From Thermogladius calderae 1633 (GTDB taxonomy: Archaea; Thermoproteota; Thermoprotei_A; Sulfolobales; Desulfurococcaceae), in NCBI RefSeq assembly GCF_000264495.1, contig NC_017954.1, positions 1 to 64,000 of the forward strand: a stretch of 64,000 nucleotides of DNA, read 5' to 3'. The translations under genes were made by a program, and so were the position numbers. Below, one piece after another: positions 42,537 through 51,563 of this stretch. The notes beneath the pieces are model-generated. The model had not been told where the DNA came from. It saw nothing but the letters and a program-made list of their open reading frames with translations, and did no database searches. How positions within the stretch are numbered: position 1 is the stretch's first letter; every line of letters begins with the position of its first letter.

Positions 42537-42863
42537 CTACGAGTACTCCCTACTTGAAGACCGGCTCTCGAGGGCCCCGGAGTCTCTCTCCTCTATGTAC
42601 TCGGAGATCAGGTAGCTGAGTATCAGCTTGGCTACTGAAGACCTCTTCCTAAGCTTCTCCAGTATTTTCAGGTATTTTTCTGTCCTGTTCTTTTTACCGG
42701 CTTTACGAGCGAGCCTCTTCACAATGAAGTTCAGTATGTCCTCGTACTCGGACTCTATGTCCACCTTGTCCTCGTAGTACTCCTCGATGATCTCCTCGAT
42801 CATGTCGCCTAGGAGCTCATCGGTCATGTCCATCAAAGTGTCAAGAACCGATTGTCCGACCAC
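42537..42863 (-). CDS. Acidic helical protein ending at an in-frame TAG
   Basis: The 108-residue product begins with an acidic helical stretch (MTDELLGDMIEEIIEEYYEDKVDIESEYEDIL) followed by a basic region (KRLARKAGKKNRTEKYLKILEKLRKR) and a Ser/Arg tail. The TAG at 42537-42539 is in the same frame as the downstream zinc-ribbon gene. A GAGTAC...GTACTC hairpin spans the stop. The gene has a promoter-like AT-rich patch (about 42900-42920) upstream. Function unknown; it may be the N-terminal half of a single protein whose ORF is interrupted. Confidence 0.65.
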   Translation of the reverse strand: MVGQSVLDTLMDMTDELLGDMIEEIIEEYYEDKVDIESEYEDILNFIVKRLARKAGKKNRTEKYLKILEKLRKRSSVAKLILSYLISEYIEERDSGALESRSSSREYS

Positions 42864-42925
42864 TTCAATTGCGCCCCTGCTTCATAACACGATATAAGGT
42901 AGCATTCCTTATAAATTAAACTCCG

Positions 42926-43876
42926 TTAATAGGACTCGAACTCTAGTTTGTCGATCACCCTCCTAGATATCACACCAAGCCTCATCAGCTCGTACTTAAA
43001 CCCGACACTTGTTTTGACGATCCTCAGCAAACCGGTGGTCCCCAAGTGGTATGGGGTAGGCGCGCTGAAGACCGTTATAACTCTCCTCTCGTGGTTGACC
43101 TTGTAACCCTCTACAGCCTCATGCCCTCGAATTATGAGCTTGACTCCAGCTATCTTAAGGAACTTATCGGTAAACTTCTGTCCGTAGAAGAAGCCAGCCC
43201 CTCTCACAGACTCCACTAGATACGTCTCCTCGTCTACCGGGTCACTCCAGAGCACTGTCTCCAAGTCCAGGTCGTCTAACATTGGGTCTCCTACGGAGAA
43301 GGCCTCCTCGAGAGTGCTCGCGTAGAGCGCCCTGTACGGGGGTCCGCCATGTAATAGCACAGCCTCGCCTGGCAGGACGGCTACTACCGGTAACTTATCG
43401 AAGAACTTGTACAGGAGGCGGACGGCTTCGTCCGACTTCTCGGGCCCGAAGTACTGTGAGACCCTGTAAGGTAGGTCGTGAGGGTAGGGTAGCAGCCACC
43501 TCGGAGGTTCATGGTTACCTCGCAACAGGATAACGTCGTCCGGGTACTTGTCTTTCAACTCGAGCAATAACGCGAGTGTTTCTATCTGGTAAGACCCTCT
43601 ATCGACGTAGTCCCCGAGGAAGACCAGTTTAACCCCGGTACCGAGTTTCTCCAGAATACCGCTGGTCTCGAAAACCAGCTTGACGCTCGAGTAGTCTCCA
43701 TGTACGTCTCCGAGCACGTAGAGCTCGTTGAAGGAGTTCTCGTCTATTTCTACGACTCCGGGGATCCTGTACCTCACACCGCTCCCCGTGTAGTCTAGTT
43801 TACTGGCTACCCGTCTGAGGGTCTCTGCGAACTCGCTGTATGAGAGCTTAACGTCCCTGTACGACTTTAAAACCAA
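42926..43876 (-). CDS. PPP-family serine/threonine phosphatase
   Basis: The 316-residue protein has the PPP metallophosphatase signatures GDVHGD (56-61), FLGDYVDRG (87-94), LLRGNHEPP (117-125) and later HGGPP and RGHEAVEG. These are the PP1/PP2A-type motifs that bind two metal ions. Archaeal PPP enzymes dephosphorylate Ser/Thr residues. A kinase partner is not adjacent, although RIO2 is the only eukaryote-like kinase in the window. It follows a 9-base gap after the next gene, so the two may be one transcript. Confidence 0.95.
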   Translation of the reverse strand: MVLKSYRDVKLSYSEFAETLRRVASKLDYTGSGVRYRIPGVVEIDENSFNELYVLGDVHGDYSSVKLVFETSGILEKLGTGVKLVFLGDYVDRGSYQIETLALLLELKDKYPDDVILLRGNHEPPRWLLPYPHDLPYRVSQYFGPEKSDEAVRLLYKFFDKLPVVAVLPGEAVLLHGGPPYRALYASTLEEAFSVGDPMLDDLDLETVLWSDPVDEETYLVESVRGAGFFYGQKFTDKFLKIAGVKLIIRGHEAVEGYKVNHERRVITVFSAPTPYHLGTTGLLRIVKTSVGFKYELMRLGVISRRVIDKLEFESY

Positions 43877-43885
43877 ACTCAGCCC

Positions 43886-44779
43886 CTACGCTCTTATCAA
43901 GTAGATCTCATAACTGGTGAAATTAAAAACGTCATGACCGATATCGGCAGCGTATAAGTGTTGGGGGCTGACCCAGACGTGAGACACCGATATGAGCGGG
44001 GATTCCTCGATAACGTTCACCTGATCCACGCCTGTAACCACGTTTATCTTGGCTAACTCGTTTAGCAGTTCTCGCAAGGTGGAGAGATTCGGTGCCGAAG
44101 AGACCATGATAGCGTAGCTTCCTCCCTGCCTGAAGACCAGCCTTTTCTTTGCGAGCTTTCCATCCACATGCCTGTAGTAGTGGTTGAGGAAACTGGAGAA
44201 GGTGACTCCTATCCCGACAAAGTCGTACAGCTTGGCCATGGTGAGCGGTGATAAAGGCGGGTTGTAGTGTCTGAAGAGCGTTAGGAGCGTTACTTCGTCT
44301 ACCTTGTCTAGCTCGGGCGCCGGCTCTTCTTCCGCGACCTCGTCGAGCCTCAGTAGCTCTATTTTTTCACCGTCCTCTACCGGGACAAGTACGTCTCTAA
44401 CTCTGCCGTTTATCACTGGCTTACAAACGTACCTCACACCGCTCTCCAGCCTCTCTACTAGACCCCTACCATAGACCAAGATAGTAGGCCTCGAGGTGAA
44501 AGAGTAGTAAGCGATGTCGGGTTTTACGCCTCCTAAACAAAACTTGGGAGGGATTTTCTGCGAGACGCTTATTACTGCGAAATCCAGGAACCCTATTCTA
44601 TGCAACGCTACGTGGTAGTACTCTCTCAGTAAACCGAGTTTAAGACCCCGCCTAACGATCCTCGTCAGCTTCTCGTACGGAACGTTGATCTCGGCACTCA
44701 TCTCTTTCAGAGAGCGATACCTCAGCGACGCGAATGACACTTCTCTCAAGATGCCGACTACGTCGCCTGGCCCTGCCAT
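43886..44779 (-). CDS. Putative HTH protein upstream of the PPP phosphatase
   Basis: The 297-residue protein begins with a helix-turn-helix-like segment (YRSLKEMSAEINVPYEKLTRIVRRGLKLGLL, about 20-52), then an alpha/beta region, an acidic linker (EEEPAPELDK, about 150-165) and a second wing-like domain. The first half resembles winged-helix regulators with an effector domain, but no ligand-binding motif is obvious. It is transcribed into the phosphatase gene 9 bases later. No family was recognised. Confidence 0.7.
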   Translation of the reverse strand: MAGPGDVVGILREVSFASLRYRSLKEMSAEINVPYEKLTRIVRRGLKLGLLREYYHVALHRIGFLDFAVISVSQKIPPKFCLGGVKPDIAYYSFTSRPTILVYGRGLVERLESGVRYVCKPVINGRVRDVLVPVEDGEKIELLRLDEVAEEEPAPELDKVDEVTLLTLFRHYNPPLSPLTMAKLYDFVGIGVTFSSFLNHYYRHVDGKLAKKRLVFRQGGSYAIMVSSAPNLSTLRELLNELAKINVVTGVDQVNVIEESPLISVSHVWVSPQHLYAADIGHDVFNFTSYEIYLIRA

Positions 44780-44888
44780 GGAATCACCCTAGAAGGCTGG
44801 TGACCAACACGTGTACGCAGGCCCTGTTCTCGAGCAAGTCTTGAAGCGGCTAGTACACAGCCTCTCCGCGGGTTATGGGAACTAGTGT

Positions 44889-44956
44889 ACGTGGGCTCAG
44901 TGGCTACCATTCAGATCATCCACGGTCAACAGCGGCCAAGGTTCTTCACAGCCCTG
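44889..44956 (-). ncRNA. Candidate C/D-box guide sRNA (second in pair)
   Basis: On the minus strand: C box GTGAAGA (44943-44949), 13-nt guide, D' box TTGA (44926-44929), 3-nt spacer, C' box TGGATGA (44916-44922), 15-nt guide and D box CTGA (44897-44900). The flanks GGGC (44951-44954) and GCCC (44893-44896) can form the terminal stem of a kink-turn. The spacing matches archaeal C/D sRNAs. Guide targets are not identified: the D guide is complementary to UGGCUACCAUUC and the D' guide to CAGCGGCCAAGG. Confidence 0.6.
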
Positions 44957-45008
44957 TCAGCACGCTCGTGTGTCTTCACCGATCGTTCGATGGACCTCAT
45001 CACATGTG
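44953..45008 (-). ncRNA. Candidate C/D-box guide sRNA (first in pair)
   Basis: On the minus strand: perfect C box GTGATGA (44997-45003), degenerate D' region, C' box GTGAAGA (44973-44979), exactly 12 nt of guide, and D box CTGA (44957-44960). The C-to-D distance of 36 nt is typical of archaeal C/D sRNAs. The guide before D (CACACGAGCGTG) pairs with CACGCUCGUGUG; it shares GCUCGUGU with the conserved 16S segment near position 1055-1065, but the pairing is incomplete next to the D box. Confidence 0.58.
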
Positions 45009-45079
45009 GAGCGCTCGGCCAAATGCCTTCAAATCATTGACCTATCATAGACGGGAGTACTCCTCATCGCTAGCAGTTC

Positions 45080-47011
45080 TCACATTATGTCTAATTCCCT
45101 GAGCCTCCTTTTAACGATATCCGCTACAAGGGAGCCCTCGACTCTACCCCTAAGAACCTTCATCGCCTCGCTCATAACTATATTGAAGGCTTTATCGCGC
45201 CTCGACTTCAATTTTTCCAAGTTCTCTTTCACGATTTTGTCTACCAGGTCGAGTACGTCGCTCTCGGAAATCCTGCTCAAGCCTAGTTCTCTCACGACCT
45301 CCTCGACGTCCCGTTCGGGTTCTTTAGAGACCTCTCTTAGCACGTCCGGTATGGCGTCTTTTACCAACTTACCCGCGGCTACGAGGTCTATTACTTTCTC
45401 TATATGCTCGTCCTCTATGTTCTCGACGCGGACTCCCTCGTTCTCGAGCATCCTCAACGTGTTCGCTATCGTCGAGGCGATCAAGACCGGCGGTACCTTC
45501 CCCCTCCACTTCTCTACAAGCCTCTCGTAAAGGTCGAGCCTTATGTCGTTTATGACGCTAGTGGCGAGCTCTCTACTCAACCCGTGATCGCGAACAAACC
45601 TCTCTAGCTTTGCTTCAAACGGCTCGGGGACAAGACGCTTCGCCGACTCGATCAGATCGCCCGTTATCAGTATAGGCGGGATGTCTGTTTCAGGGTACAT
45701 TCTCGCCCCTCCAGGCCTAGGTCTCATGTACCTAGTTGTGCCATCTGGGTTCGCAGCCCGAGTCTCCTCGGGGACACCGTCGAGGGCTACTTTAACCCTT
45801 TCTAGGACTATCTCGAGAGCCCTCAACGCCTTGCTTCTCTCGTCGACCACTAGTACGAATGCGTCTCTCTCGGGGTTAGCACCCAATCTCCTGTAGACCT
45901 CGTTGACTTCTTCCACTGTTATTCCATACCCCGGTAGCTCGTCGCTGTGGATCAAGCCGCCGACCCCCGCCCACACCCTCGCATAGTCGGCTAGCTCTGT
46001 ACCGAATCTTCTACCGGGCTGTAACTCGAGGCCGAGTAGACCCTTGAATTCAGCGAGCTTGAGCCCGTAGACCACGGCGTTCTTCTCGGTTAGGAGCCTC
46101 TTTATCAGCTTCGACTGAGTATTCCTGAACAGGTCGGTCAAGTCTACGAATACTGCTCTGAGACTCTCTTTGACAACCCCCCTCCTACGTAGCTCCTCTC
46201 TTATCTCCAGGAGCCTTAACTGCCTCAACGTCTCGTACTCTATCACCCTGGGAATCATGTAAAGGTGTTGAATACCCTTGATCTCGACCTTACCCCCACC
46301 GGTGATACTTATGTTCACGTCCTGCCTGATCGAGCCCAAACCACGCTTAGCTCTACCCGTCAACCTGACTAGCTGACCTATCTTGAACGCGACTCTCCGA
46401 GCCTGCTCTGGGCTGTGAATATCTGGCGCTGTTGCTATTTCGACCAGCGGGATACCTAGCCTGTCAAGCTTGTATTCAACCTCATACTCCGACTCGCCCA
46501 TTTTCCTAGCCGCGTCCTCCTCTAGGCAAAGGGTCTGGATGCGCACCCTCCCATCTTCGTCTTCGAGCCAGCCATTCATTGCGATCAAACTGGTCCTCTG
46601 GAATCCGCTGACGTTGCTACCGTCTATCACTATTTTCCTCATGACGTAGACTTCGTCTACGATCCTCATGTTAAGCGATAATGCTACAGCTAGAGCTACC
46701 TCGAGGGCCTCTCTGTTCATCTGGTGAGGGGGTTCTTCGTCGGCCTCAACAAGGCAAGAGGCTGAGCGGGGGGAATCGTACTTGAACCTCCTGCCCTTCT
46801 TCCACTCGAGGACGGCTGCCTGGTCGACCTCGCCCATCTCGCTTCTGCTAGGCCTCAACTCCCTGTAGAAGACGTCTACCGAGTCCTCCTCCACTAGCTT
46901 GGTGGGACAACTGCAAAACAGCTTCTCCCGCGTGTCCAACTGGACGTGAATCTCCAGTCCAACCCTTAGACCGAGCTTCTCGTAGTCGAGGCCTTGAACC
47001 GCTCTACTCAT
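45080..47011 (-). CDS. gatE: Glu-tRNA(Gln) amidotransferase subunit E
   Basis: The 643-residue protein has the GatB/GatE amidotransferase fold ([49 protein letters not shown]) and a GatE-specific AspRS-like insertion with a YqeY-like C-terminal tail. With GatD it converts Glu-tRNA(Gln) to Gln-tRNA(Gln), which archaea need because they generally lack GlnRS. Its start overlaps the gatD stop by 8 bases, so translation is coupled. Confidence 0.96.
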   Translation of the reverse strand: MSRAVQGLDYEKLGLRVGLEIHVQLDTREKLFCSCPTKLVEEDSVDVFYRELRPSRSEMGEVDQAAVLEWKKGRRFKYDSPRSASCLVEADEEPPHQMNREALEVALAVALSLNMRIVDEVYVMRKIVIDGSNVSGFQRTSLIAMNGWLEDEDGRVRIQTLCLEEDAARKMGESEYEVEYKLDRLGIPLVEIATAPDIHSPEQARRVAFKIGQLVRLTGRAKRGLGSIRQDVNISITGGGKVEIKGIQHLYMIPRVIEYETLRQLRLLEIREELRRRGVVKESLRAVFVDLTDLFRNTQSKLIKRLLTEKNAVVYGLKLAEFKGLLGLELQPGRRFGTELADYARVWAGVGGLIHSDELPGYGITVEEVNEVYRRLGANPERDAFVLVVDERSKALRALEIVLERVKVALDGVPEETRAANPDGTTRYMRPRPGGARMYPETDIPPILITGDLIESAKRLVPEPFEAKLERFVRDHGLSRELATSVINDIRLDLYERLVEKWRGKVPPVLIASTIANTLRMLENEGVRVENIEDEHIEKVIDLVAAGKLVKDAIPDVLREVSKEPERDVEEVVRELGLSRISESDVLDLVDKIVKENLEKLKSRRDKAFNIVMSEAMKVLRGRVEGSLVADIVKRRLRELDIM

Positions 47012-48356
47012 ACAACCACCTCGGGTACAGGTCTAGCGTGTGCCTGTAGTTTATCTCCCCCTCTAGATTGGTCAACATCCACTTCCTGACCTCCGCGATG
47101 TCCCTCGTCTTGCTGGCTAGAACCCACGAAAGCTTTACGTAGGCTACCTCCGGCAACATGTCCTCTGCTGGTATAACCCCGGCTTCTAGGAGCCTGCGCC
47201 CCGTGGAGTAGACGTTCAAGTTTACCCTGCCGAAGAGGCACTGACTTGTCATTACAACGGGGACTCCACTCTCGACAGCCCTCTTAATCGAGTCTAAGAG
47301 CCTGTTCGATATGTGTCCTAGCCCGCTCCCCTCGATGACTATGCCGTGGAAACCCTTGTCGACGAGCATGTCGATTATCTCGTTCTGTACCCCGGGGTAG
47401 GCCTTAACCAAGGCTACCTTGTCATCGAACCTCGCCTCCAGAGAGGGCGTTCTCGTAGGATCCCTAGTCTTTAAAATCTTCCCGACCTGTTTGACCTCCG
47501 AGGTGTAGGGGTTCACTAGGAATATAGGCTTGTCGTTAATAGACTGAAAAGCGTCCCTCCTGCTCGTGTGCATCTTCCTCACCTTAACCCCTCTGTGGAC
47601 GGCTATCAGGTCGTCAGAAGTAGAGGCGTGCATTGCGATAAGGGACTCCGCTATTGGTGCTCTTGATGCGGTTATAAAGGCTCCCTTAAGGTTCAGTATG
47701 GAGTCGCTGCTTGGCCTGTCACTACTCCTCTGAGAACCAACGAACACTATGGGGACGGGCTTGTCCCTTATAGCGAAGGCCAACGCTGCGGCGGAGTAGG
47801 ACATCATGTCGGTGCCGTGAGCTATGACAGCCCCGTTCACGCCTCGCTTCATTTCTCTGTAAACTTCGTTCGCAAGCCTCTCCCAGTCGCTTGGAGTTAT
47901 GTCCTCGCTGAACACCCTCATGACCTCTCTTGCCTCGAACACGGCTATGTCAGTCAGGTCGGGGGCCCACTCCGTGATCTCCCTAGTCGAAAGCGCCGGG
48001 ACGACCGCGCCCGTCTCGTAGTCTATCTTAGAGGCTATCGTACCCCCTGTACTCAACAGTACGATCTTAGCCTTGCTCTCCACGGCCTCCTCCGGCTCTG
48101 CTACTCTCTCTAGCCTGGACTTCTTGGAGGCCAGGGATACCTGTGTCCTCTCGTCGACTTTAATTCCTATGTTATAGCCGTTTTCTAGCTTTATGACCAG
48201 TATATCCTCGCTCGCTCTAACGGTGTACCTCGGCATTAATACTCCTTCGAATACCTCGCCGTCCTTCACTACTCTGACCCTGTCACCTGGCTCGACCCCT
48301 ATGCCCGACAACAACGCGGCTAGTCTACCCGTGTACCCGTGGTAGACAAGTACCAT
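47004..48356 (-). CDS. gatD: Glu-tRNA(Gln) amidotransferase subunit D
   Basis: The 450-residue protein has an N-terminal beta-barrel domain (about 1-90) and a type I asparaginase domain with the catalytic [12 protein letters not shown] threonine and [14 protein letters not shown]. It releases ammonia from asparagine or glutamine and passes it to GatE. It heads the gatD-gatE pair. Upstream is a 16-base palindrome at 48428-48443. Confidence 0.96.
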   Translation of the reverse strand: MVLVYHGYTGRLAALLSGIGVEPGDRVRVVKDGEVFEGVLMPRYTVRASEDILVIKLENGYNIGIKVDERTQVSLASKKSRLERVAEPEEAVESKAKIVLLSTGGTIASKIDYETGAVVPALSTREITEWAPDLTDIAVFEAREVMRVFSEDITPSDWERLANEVYREMKRGVNGAVIAHGTDMMSYSAAALAFAIRDKPVPIVFVGSQRSSDRPSSDSILNLKGAFITASRAPIAESLIAMHASTSDDLIAVHRGVKVRKMHTSRRDAFQSINDKPIFLVNPYTSEVKQVGKILKTRDPTRTPSLEARFDDKVALVKAYPGVQNEIIDMLVDKGFHGIVIEGSGLGHISNRLLDSIKRAVESGVPVVMTSQCLFGRVNLNVYSTGRRLLEAGVIPAEDMLPEVAYVKLSWVLASKTRDIAEVRKWMLTNLEGEINYRHTLDLYPRWLYE

Positions 48357-48448
48357 TTCCTAGCTCCCTAGCCAGAAAAACAATAGAGTTTCATAGAGTA
48401 AATAACTGTTGTCTAACAAGTCCAGGGTTCCTAGCTCTAGGAAAAACC
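48357..48448. promoter_or_regulatory. gatD upstream region with palindrome and repeated motif
   Basis: The gap holds the perfect 16-base palindrome TTCCTAG-CT-CTAGGAA (48428-48443), directly past the eS30 stop, and its first ten bases (TTCCTAGCTC) recur at 48357-48366 by the gatD start. A TATA-like TTATTTAC (about 48403-48410, minus strand) lies between. Five T residues (48442-48446, minus strand) could end the eS30 transcript. Confidence 0.4.
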
Positions 48449-48607
48449 TTACATTACAGTAGGCTTAGAAGCTGGAGCTAAGACTCTCCTTGCGTACTCC
48501 ACCCTGTTCCTGACTCTCGGCGGCTTGTTCTTCCTACCCTTGGGTGGGATCTTGGGTGTTTGGCTTCTGACCTTGCCCGCCTTTGTAAGTGAGCCGTGGC
48601 TTGGCAT
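48449..48607 (-). CDS. rps30e: Ribosomal protein eS30
   Basis: This short gene (52 residues) reads [19 protein letters not shown] at the N-terminus and continues with [16 protein letters not shown]. It is rich in Lys and Arg, with the pattern of archaeal/eukaryotic eS30 (H-G-S-L-x-x-A-G-K-V-R-x-Q-T-P-K). eS30 binds the small subunit near the mRNA entry site. ATG 48605-48607 is preceded by the ribosome-binding site GGTGGTC. It is divergent from nop5 and shares the AT-rich promoter region at 48652-48666. Confidence 0.95.
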   Translation of the reverse strand: MPSHGSLTKAGKVRSQTPKIPPKGRKNKPPRVRNRVEYARRVLAPASKPTVM

Positions 48608-48651
48608 ACGTGACCACCGTTGTTTTACGCTACTAGAACTATTTGTTTTGG

Positions 48652-48666
48652 GGATATTTAAATAAG
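48652..48666. promoter_or_regulatory. Symmetric TATA element between eS30 and nop5
   Basis: The only strongly AT-rich stretch in the 97-base divergent gap is GATATTTAAATAAG, whose ATTTAAAT core is self-complementary. Its centre (about 48660) is 45 bases before the nop5 ATG and 53 bases before the eS30 ATG. With start sites about 25 bases away on each side, both leaders would contain the AGGTGA or GGTGGTC ribosome-binding site. Confidence 0.5.
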
Positions 48667-48704
48667 AGTGTTCTTAAAGTAGAATTAGAAGGCCAGGTGA
48701 AAGA

Positions 48705-49916
48705 ATGGCCGCAGTTTACTTTACGCAGAACGTGCTAGGGGCGTTTTTGCTCGACGAGGAGGGGAAAAGGCTAGCAGAGAGCCTGGCGCCTTTCAAGACC
48801 AACGAGATAATAGACTACCTCATAGACCTCGAGGAGGGCAAGGTTACACAGCAAGCGAGAGAGGTGCTCGAGAAGGCGAAGTCTATGGGGTTCAACGAGG
48901 TAGTCGTCGAGACTATAGAGGACGGGAAGATCGCCAGCTCTCTCGGCTTAACTCCGAGAGTCGACGTGAGAGCTAGTGTGATAAGCAGGTTTAGGGAGAG
49001 ACTACAAGACTTGGCCGTAGAGCTGGGTTTATGTAGTTCCAAGGACGAGTTCTACACGAAGTTGCACGAGATATCGCTAGAGCTGTCCCGTAGGAAGCTC
49101 AGGAAAGAAGCCCAGAAAAGAGACCTGCTCGCGATCCAAGCTATAAGGGCTATAGACGACATCGACAAGACCATAAACCTGTACGTGTCCAGGCTGAGGG
49201 AGTGGTATAGCATACACTTCCCCGAGCTAGACGAGCTCGTCAAAGACCACCACGACTACGCCAGGATAGTCTACGAGCTTGGGGACAGGGAGAACATCAG
49301 CTACGAGAAGCTAAAGAGGCTTGGCTTTAGCGAGGAGCTGTCCACGAAAATATCCGAAGCTTCGAGAAAGAGCATTGGCGCGGACCTGAGCGATTTCGAC
49401 ATTGAGTACATTAAGACCCTCGCAGGAATTATACTAGACCTCTACGAGCTCAGAGAGACTCTCGAGGGATATATCGACGCAGTAATGAAAGAGGTTTCAC
49501 CCAACGTCACCGCTATCGTGGGGAGTAAGCTGGGCGCGAGACTTCTCAGCCTGGCAGGTAGCCTCGAGAACTTGGCTAAGCTACCCGCCAGCACAATACA
49601 GGTGCTCGGGGCCGAGAAAGCCCTGTTCAGGGCTCTTAGAACCGGCGGTAAACCGCCGAAGCACGGCGTGATATTCCAATACCCTGCCATACACAAGAGC
49701 CCGAGGTGGCAGAGAGGCAAGATCGCCAGAGCACTCGCAGCAAAGCTCGCTATTGCGGCCAAGATAGACTTCTACACTGGCAGGTTTGTAGGGGACAAGC
49801 TGGTTAAAGAGCTCCAGGAAAGGATTGAGGAGGTTAAAAAGCTGTACGCGAAGCCGCCTGCTAAGAAGCCGGAAGAGGTTAAACCGAGCAAGAAGGGTAG
49901 AGAGAAGAGGAGGTGA
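48705..49916 (+). CDS. nop5: Nop5 (Nop56/58-like) C/D RNP core protein
   Basis: The 403-residue protein has an N-terminal domain (about 1-120), a coiled coil (about 120-240) and the NOP domain with the highly conserved GAEKALFRALRTGGKPPKHGVIFQYPAIH and GKIARALAAKLAIAAKIDFYTG. It holds L7Ae-bound C/D RNA and fibrillarin to form methylation complexes. ATG 48705 is preceded by AGGTGA at 4 bases. Fibrillarin follows 6 bases later. Confidence 0.97.
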   Translation: MAAVYFTQNVLGAFLLDEEGKRLAESLAPFKTNEIIDYLIDLEEGKVTQQAREVLEKAKSMGFNEVVVETIEDGKIASSLGLTPRVDVRASVISRFRERLQDLAVELGLCSSKDEFYTKLHEISLELSRRKLRKEAQKRDLLAIQAIRAIDDIDKTINLYVSRLREWYSIHFPELDELVKDHHDYARIVYELGDRENISYEKLKRLGFSEELSTKISEASRKSIGADLSDFDIEYIKTLAGIILDLYELRETLEGYIDAVMKEVSPNVTAIVGSKLGARLLSLAGSLENLAKLPASTIQVLGAEKALFRALRTGGKPPKHGVIFQYPAIHKSPRWQRGKIARALAAKLAIAAKIDFYTGRFVGDKLVKELQERIEEVKKLYAKPPAKKPEEVKPSKKGREKRR

Positions 49917-49922
49917 AGGGAG

Positions 49923-50624
49923 TTGAGCGAAGTGGTCGCTATTAAACCCCACGAGAAGTACTACGGAGTCTACGTGGTCGAGCTCGAAGACGGGAGCATG
50001 AGGCTGGCTACTAAGAACCTCGTCCCAGGCCACAGGGTCTACGGCGAGAGGCTCTTCAGGTACGAGAACGTCGAGTACAGGGAGTGGAACATGTACAGGA
50101 GCAAGCTAGCTGGCGCCCTCGCAAATGGTTTGAGCGAGCAGCCGATTAGGGAAAGCGACTCGATCCTGTACCTCGGAGTCGCTACAGGCACTACCGCCAG
50201 CCACATCTCTGACATAATAGGACTGAAAGGCAGGATCTACGGTGTGGAGTTCGCGCCCAGGGTCATGAGAGAGTTCGTTGCACTCGCAGACGTGAGGAAA
50301 AACCTCTACCCGATACTCGCCGACGCCAGGAAGCCACAGCTGTATAGGCACGTGGTGGAGCTAGTCGACGGAGTATACGCTGACATCGCCCAGCCAGAGC
50401 AAGCATCCGTTGTAGCGGACAACGCGGATTACTTCCTGAAGCACAACGGGTATCTGCTACTAGCCATTAAAGCAAGGAGCATCGACGTGACGAAAGAGCC
50501 CAGCGAGGTCTACAGGAGAGAGATCGAGACGCTGAAGAACAGGGGTTTCGAGATAGTGGACGTAGTCCACTTAGAGCCCTACGACAAAGACCACGCCATG
50601 GTCTACGCGAGGTTCAAGAGGTAA
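49923..50624 (+). CDS. flpA: Fibrillarin-like rRNA 2'-O-methyltransferase
   Basis: The 233-residue protein has the archaeal fibrillarin fold: [35 protein letters not shown] (SAM motif I), [28 protein letters not shown] and [12 protein letters not shown] (the conserved K-D pair). It transfers the methyl group to sites selected by C/D guide RNAs. It uses a TTG start that overlaps nothing but follows nop5 by 6 bases, with the ribosome-binding site inside the nop5 tail. At least three candidate guide RNAs are in the window. Confidence 0.97.
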   Translation: MSEVVAIKPHEKYYGVYVVELEDGSMRLATKNLVPGHRVYGERLFRYENVEYREWNMYRSKLAGALANGLSEQPIRESDSILYLGVATGTTASHISDIIGLKGRIYGVEFAPRVMREFVALADVRKNLYPILADARKPQLYRHVVELVDGVYADIAQPEQASVVADNADYFLKHNGYLLLAIKARSIDVTKEPSEVYRREIETLKNRGFEIVDVVHLEPYDKDHAMVYARFKR

Positions 50625-50660
50625 AAGTTAAGTGTCCCGTCGGGCTTTAGCCCGGTGTAG

Positions 50661-51557
50661 GTGATGAAAAGCAGAGTACTAGAGGAGCTCACCGAGGAAA
50701 CGGTTGGAACTCTCGGCCGCGCCGGCTTTATTGTAGAGGAGATAGACTACCCCGAGGAGGGCCGTAGTGTAGACGTTGTTGGTAGGTCTGGAGACAAGAA
50801 GGTAATTCTGAAAGTGGTTTACGACTCTGCGAGAGTGAGCAAGAGGGAGATAGAGGACCTGAAGAAGCTCTCCGCAACATACAGAGCGTCGGTTCTAATA
50901 GTGTCGGAGAAGTACTGGAAGACCGAGATGGAAGACGACGTCGTCTACGTTAGAAACGACATCTACGTCGTCAACAAAAACCTCCTCCGGGACTACCTGC
51001 TGAAAAGCAGTAAGCCCATAGTGCTCAATGTGAGGGGGAACTACCTGGTCAGAATAAGCAGTAAAGGGTTTGCGAAGAGGAGGCTGGAGCTGGGCCTTTC
51101 GAGGAGCGAAGTCGCTAACAGGCTCAACATATCTAGGGAGGCGGTGTACCAGTACGAGACCAGGCGTTCGATGACATCTGTCCAGACGGCTATCAAGATA
51201 GCCGATCTATTGGGCGAGGAGGTGTTCGAGGAGATAGACCTGCTAAACGAGAGCATGTTCGACCAGTACGAGAGCCGTGCTGAGAGCCCGCTCCTAAACG
51301 AGTTACTCAGTCTCGTGAACGTCAGGGATGCCAAGTTCTTCTCCTTCACAACGACACCTGTAGACGCTGCTATCGTCAAGGACGAAAAGACGGTCTCGAT
51401 TGTGAGGTTGACCGGGTTCAGCAGAAGTGAAGTCGAGCTCAAGGCGGATAACGCCGTGAAGCTGACTAGCATTACAAGGTCTACGCCGCTGTTCATACAC
51501 GACGAGAGGAGGATTGAAAGGATCGGGGAGGCTTTGAGAGAGATATTCGGTGAGTAG
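50661..51557 (+). CDS. Archaeal HTH regulator (COG1395-like)
   Basis: The 298-residue protein has an N-terminal restriction-endonuclease-like alpha/beta part (SVDVVGRSGDKKVILKVVYD, about 30-55), a central HTH of the Xre type (LELGLSRSEVANRLNISREAVYQYETRRS, about 138-168) and a C-terminal domain. It matches the archaeal family of putative HTH-type transcriptional regulators (COG1395). It is the third gene after nop5-flpA and could regulate RNA-modification genes, but no target is known. Start GTG 50661 or ATG 50664. Confidence 0.85.
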   Translation: MMKSRVLEELTEETVGTLGRAGFIVEEIDYPEEGRSVDVVGRSGDKKVILKVVYDSARVSKREIEDLKKLSATYRASVLIVSEKYWKTEMEDDVVYVRNDIYVVNKNLLRDYLLKSSKPIVLNVRGNYLVRISSKGFAKRRLELGLSRSEVANRLNISREAVYQYETRRSMTSVQTAIKIADLLGEEVFEEIDLLNESMFDQYESRAESPLLNELLSLVNVRDAKFFSFTTTPVDAAIVKDEKTVSIVRLTGFSRSEVELKADNAVKLTSITRSTPLFIHDERRIERIGEALREIFGE

Positions 51558-51563
51558 CCGAGG

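Larger units (their letters stand above)
44780..45079 (-). other. 300-base non-coding region with small-RNA candidates
   Basis: No reading frame here has protein-like composition. The GC content is ordinary and too low for SRP or RNase P RNA of a hyperthermophile. The minus strand contains two tandem C/D-box RNA candidates (listed separately), and the left part holds a GTACAC...GTGTAC inverted repeat (44853-44858 and 44885-44890). A third C-box-like GCGATGA (45064-45070) has no well-placed D box. Confidence 0.6.

Noticed and set aside
42537-42539. Pyrrolysine codon at the in-frame TAG
   Set aside because: Pyrrolysine is known in methanogens and few others; no pyl genes are in the window and the context has no methylamine methyltransferase. 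Ordinary readthrough or a split gene is simpler.
45061-45072. Third C/D-box RNA starting at GCGATGA
   Set aside because: The nearest D-like boxes are at wrong spacing and the boxes overlap the gatE 3' end.
44780-45079. SRP RNA or RNase P RNA
   Set aside because: Length would fit, but GC content is ordinary and no conserved RNase P or SRP helix motifs are seen; stable RNAs in a hyperthermophile are strongly GC-rich.
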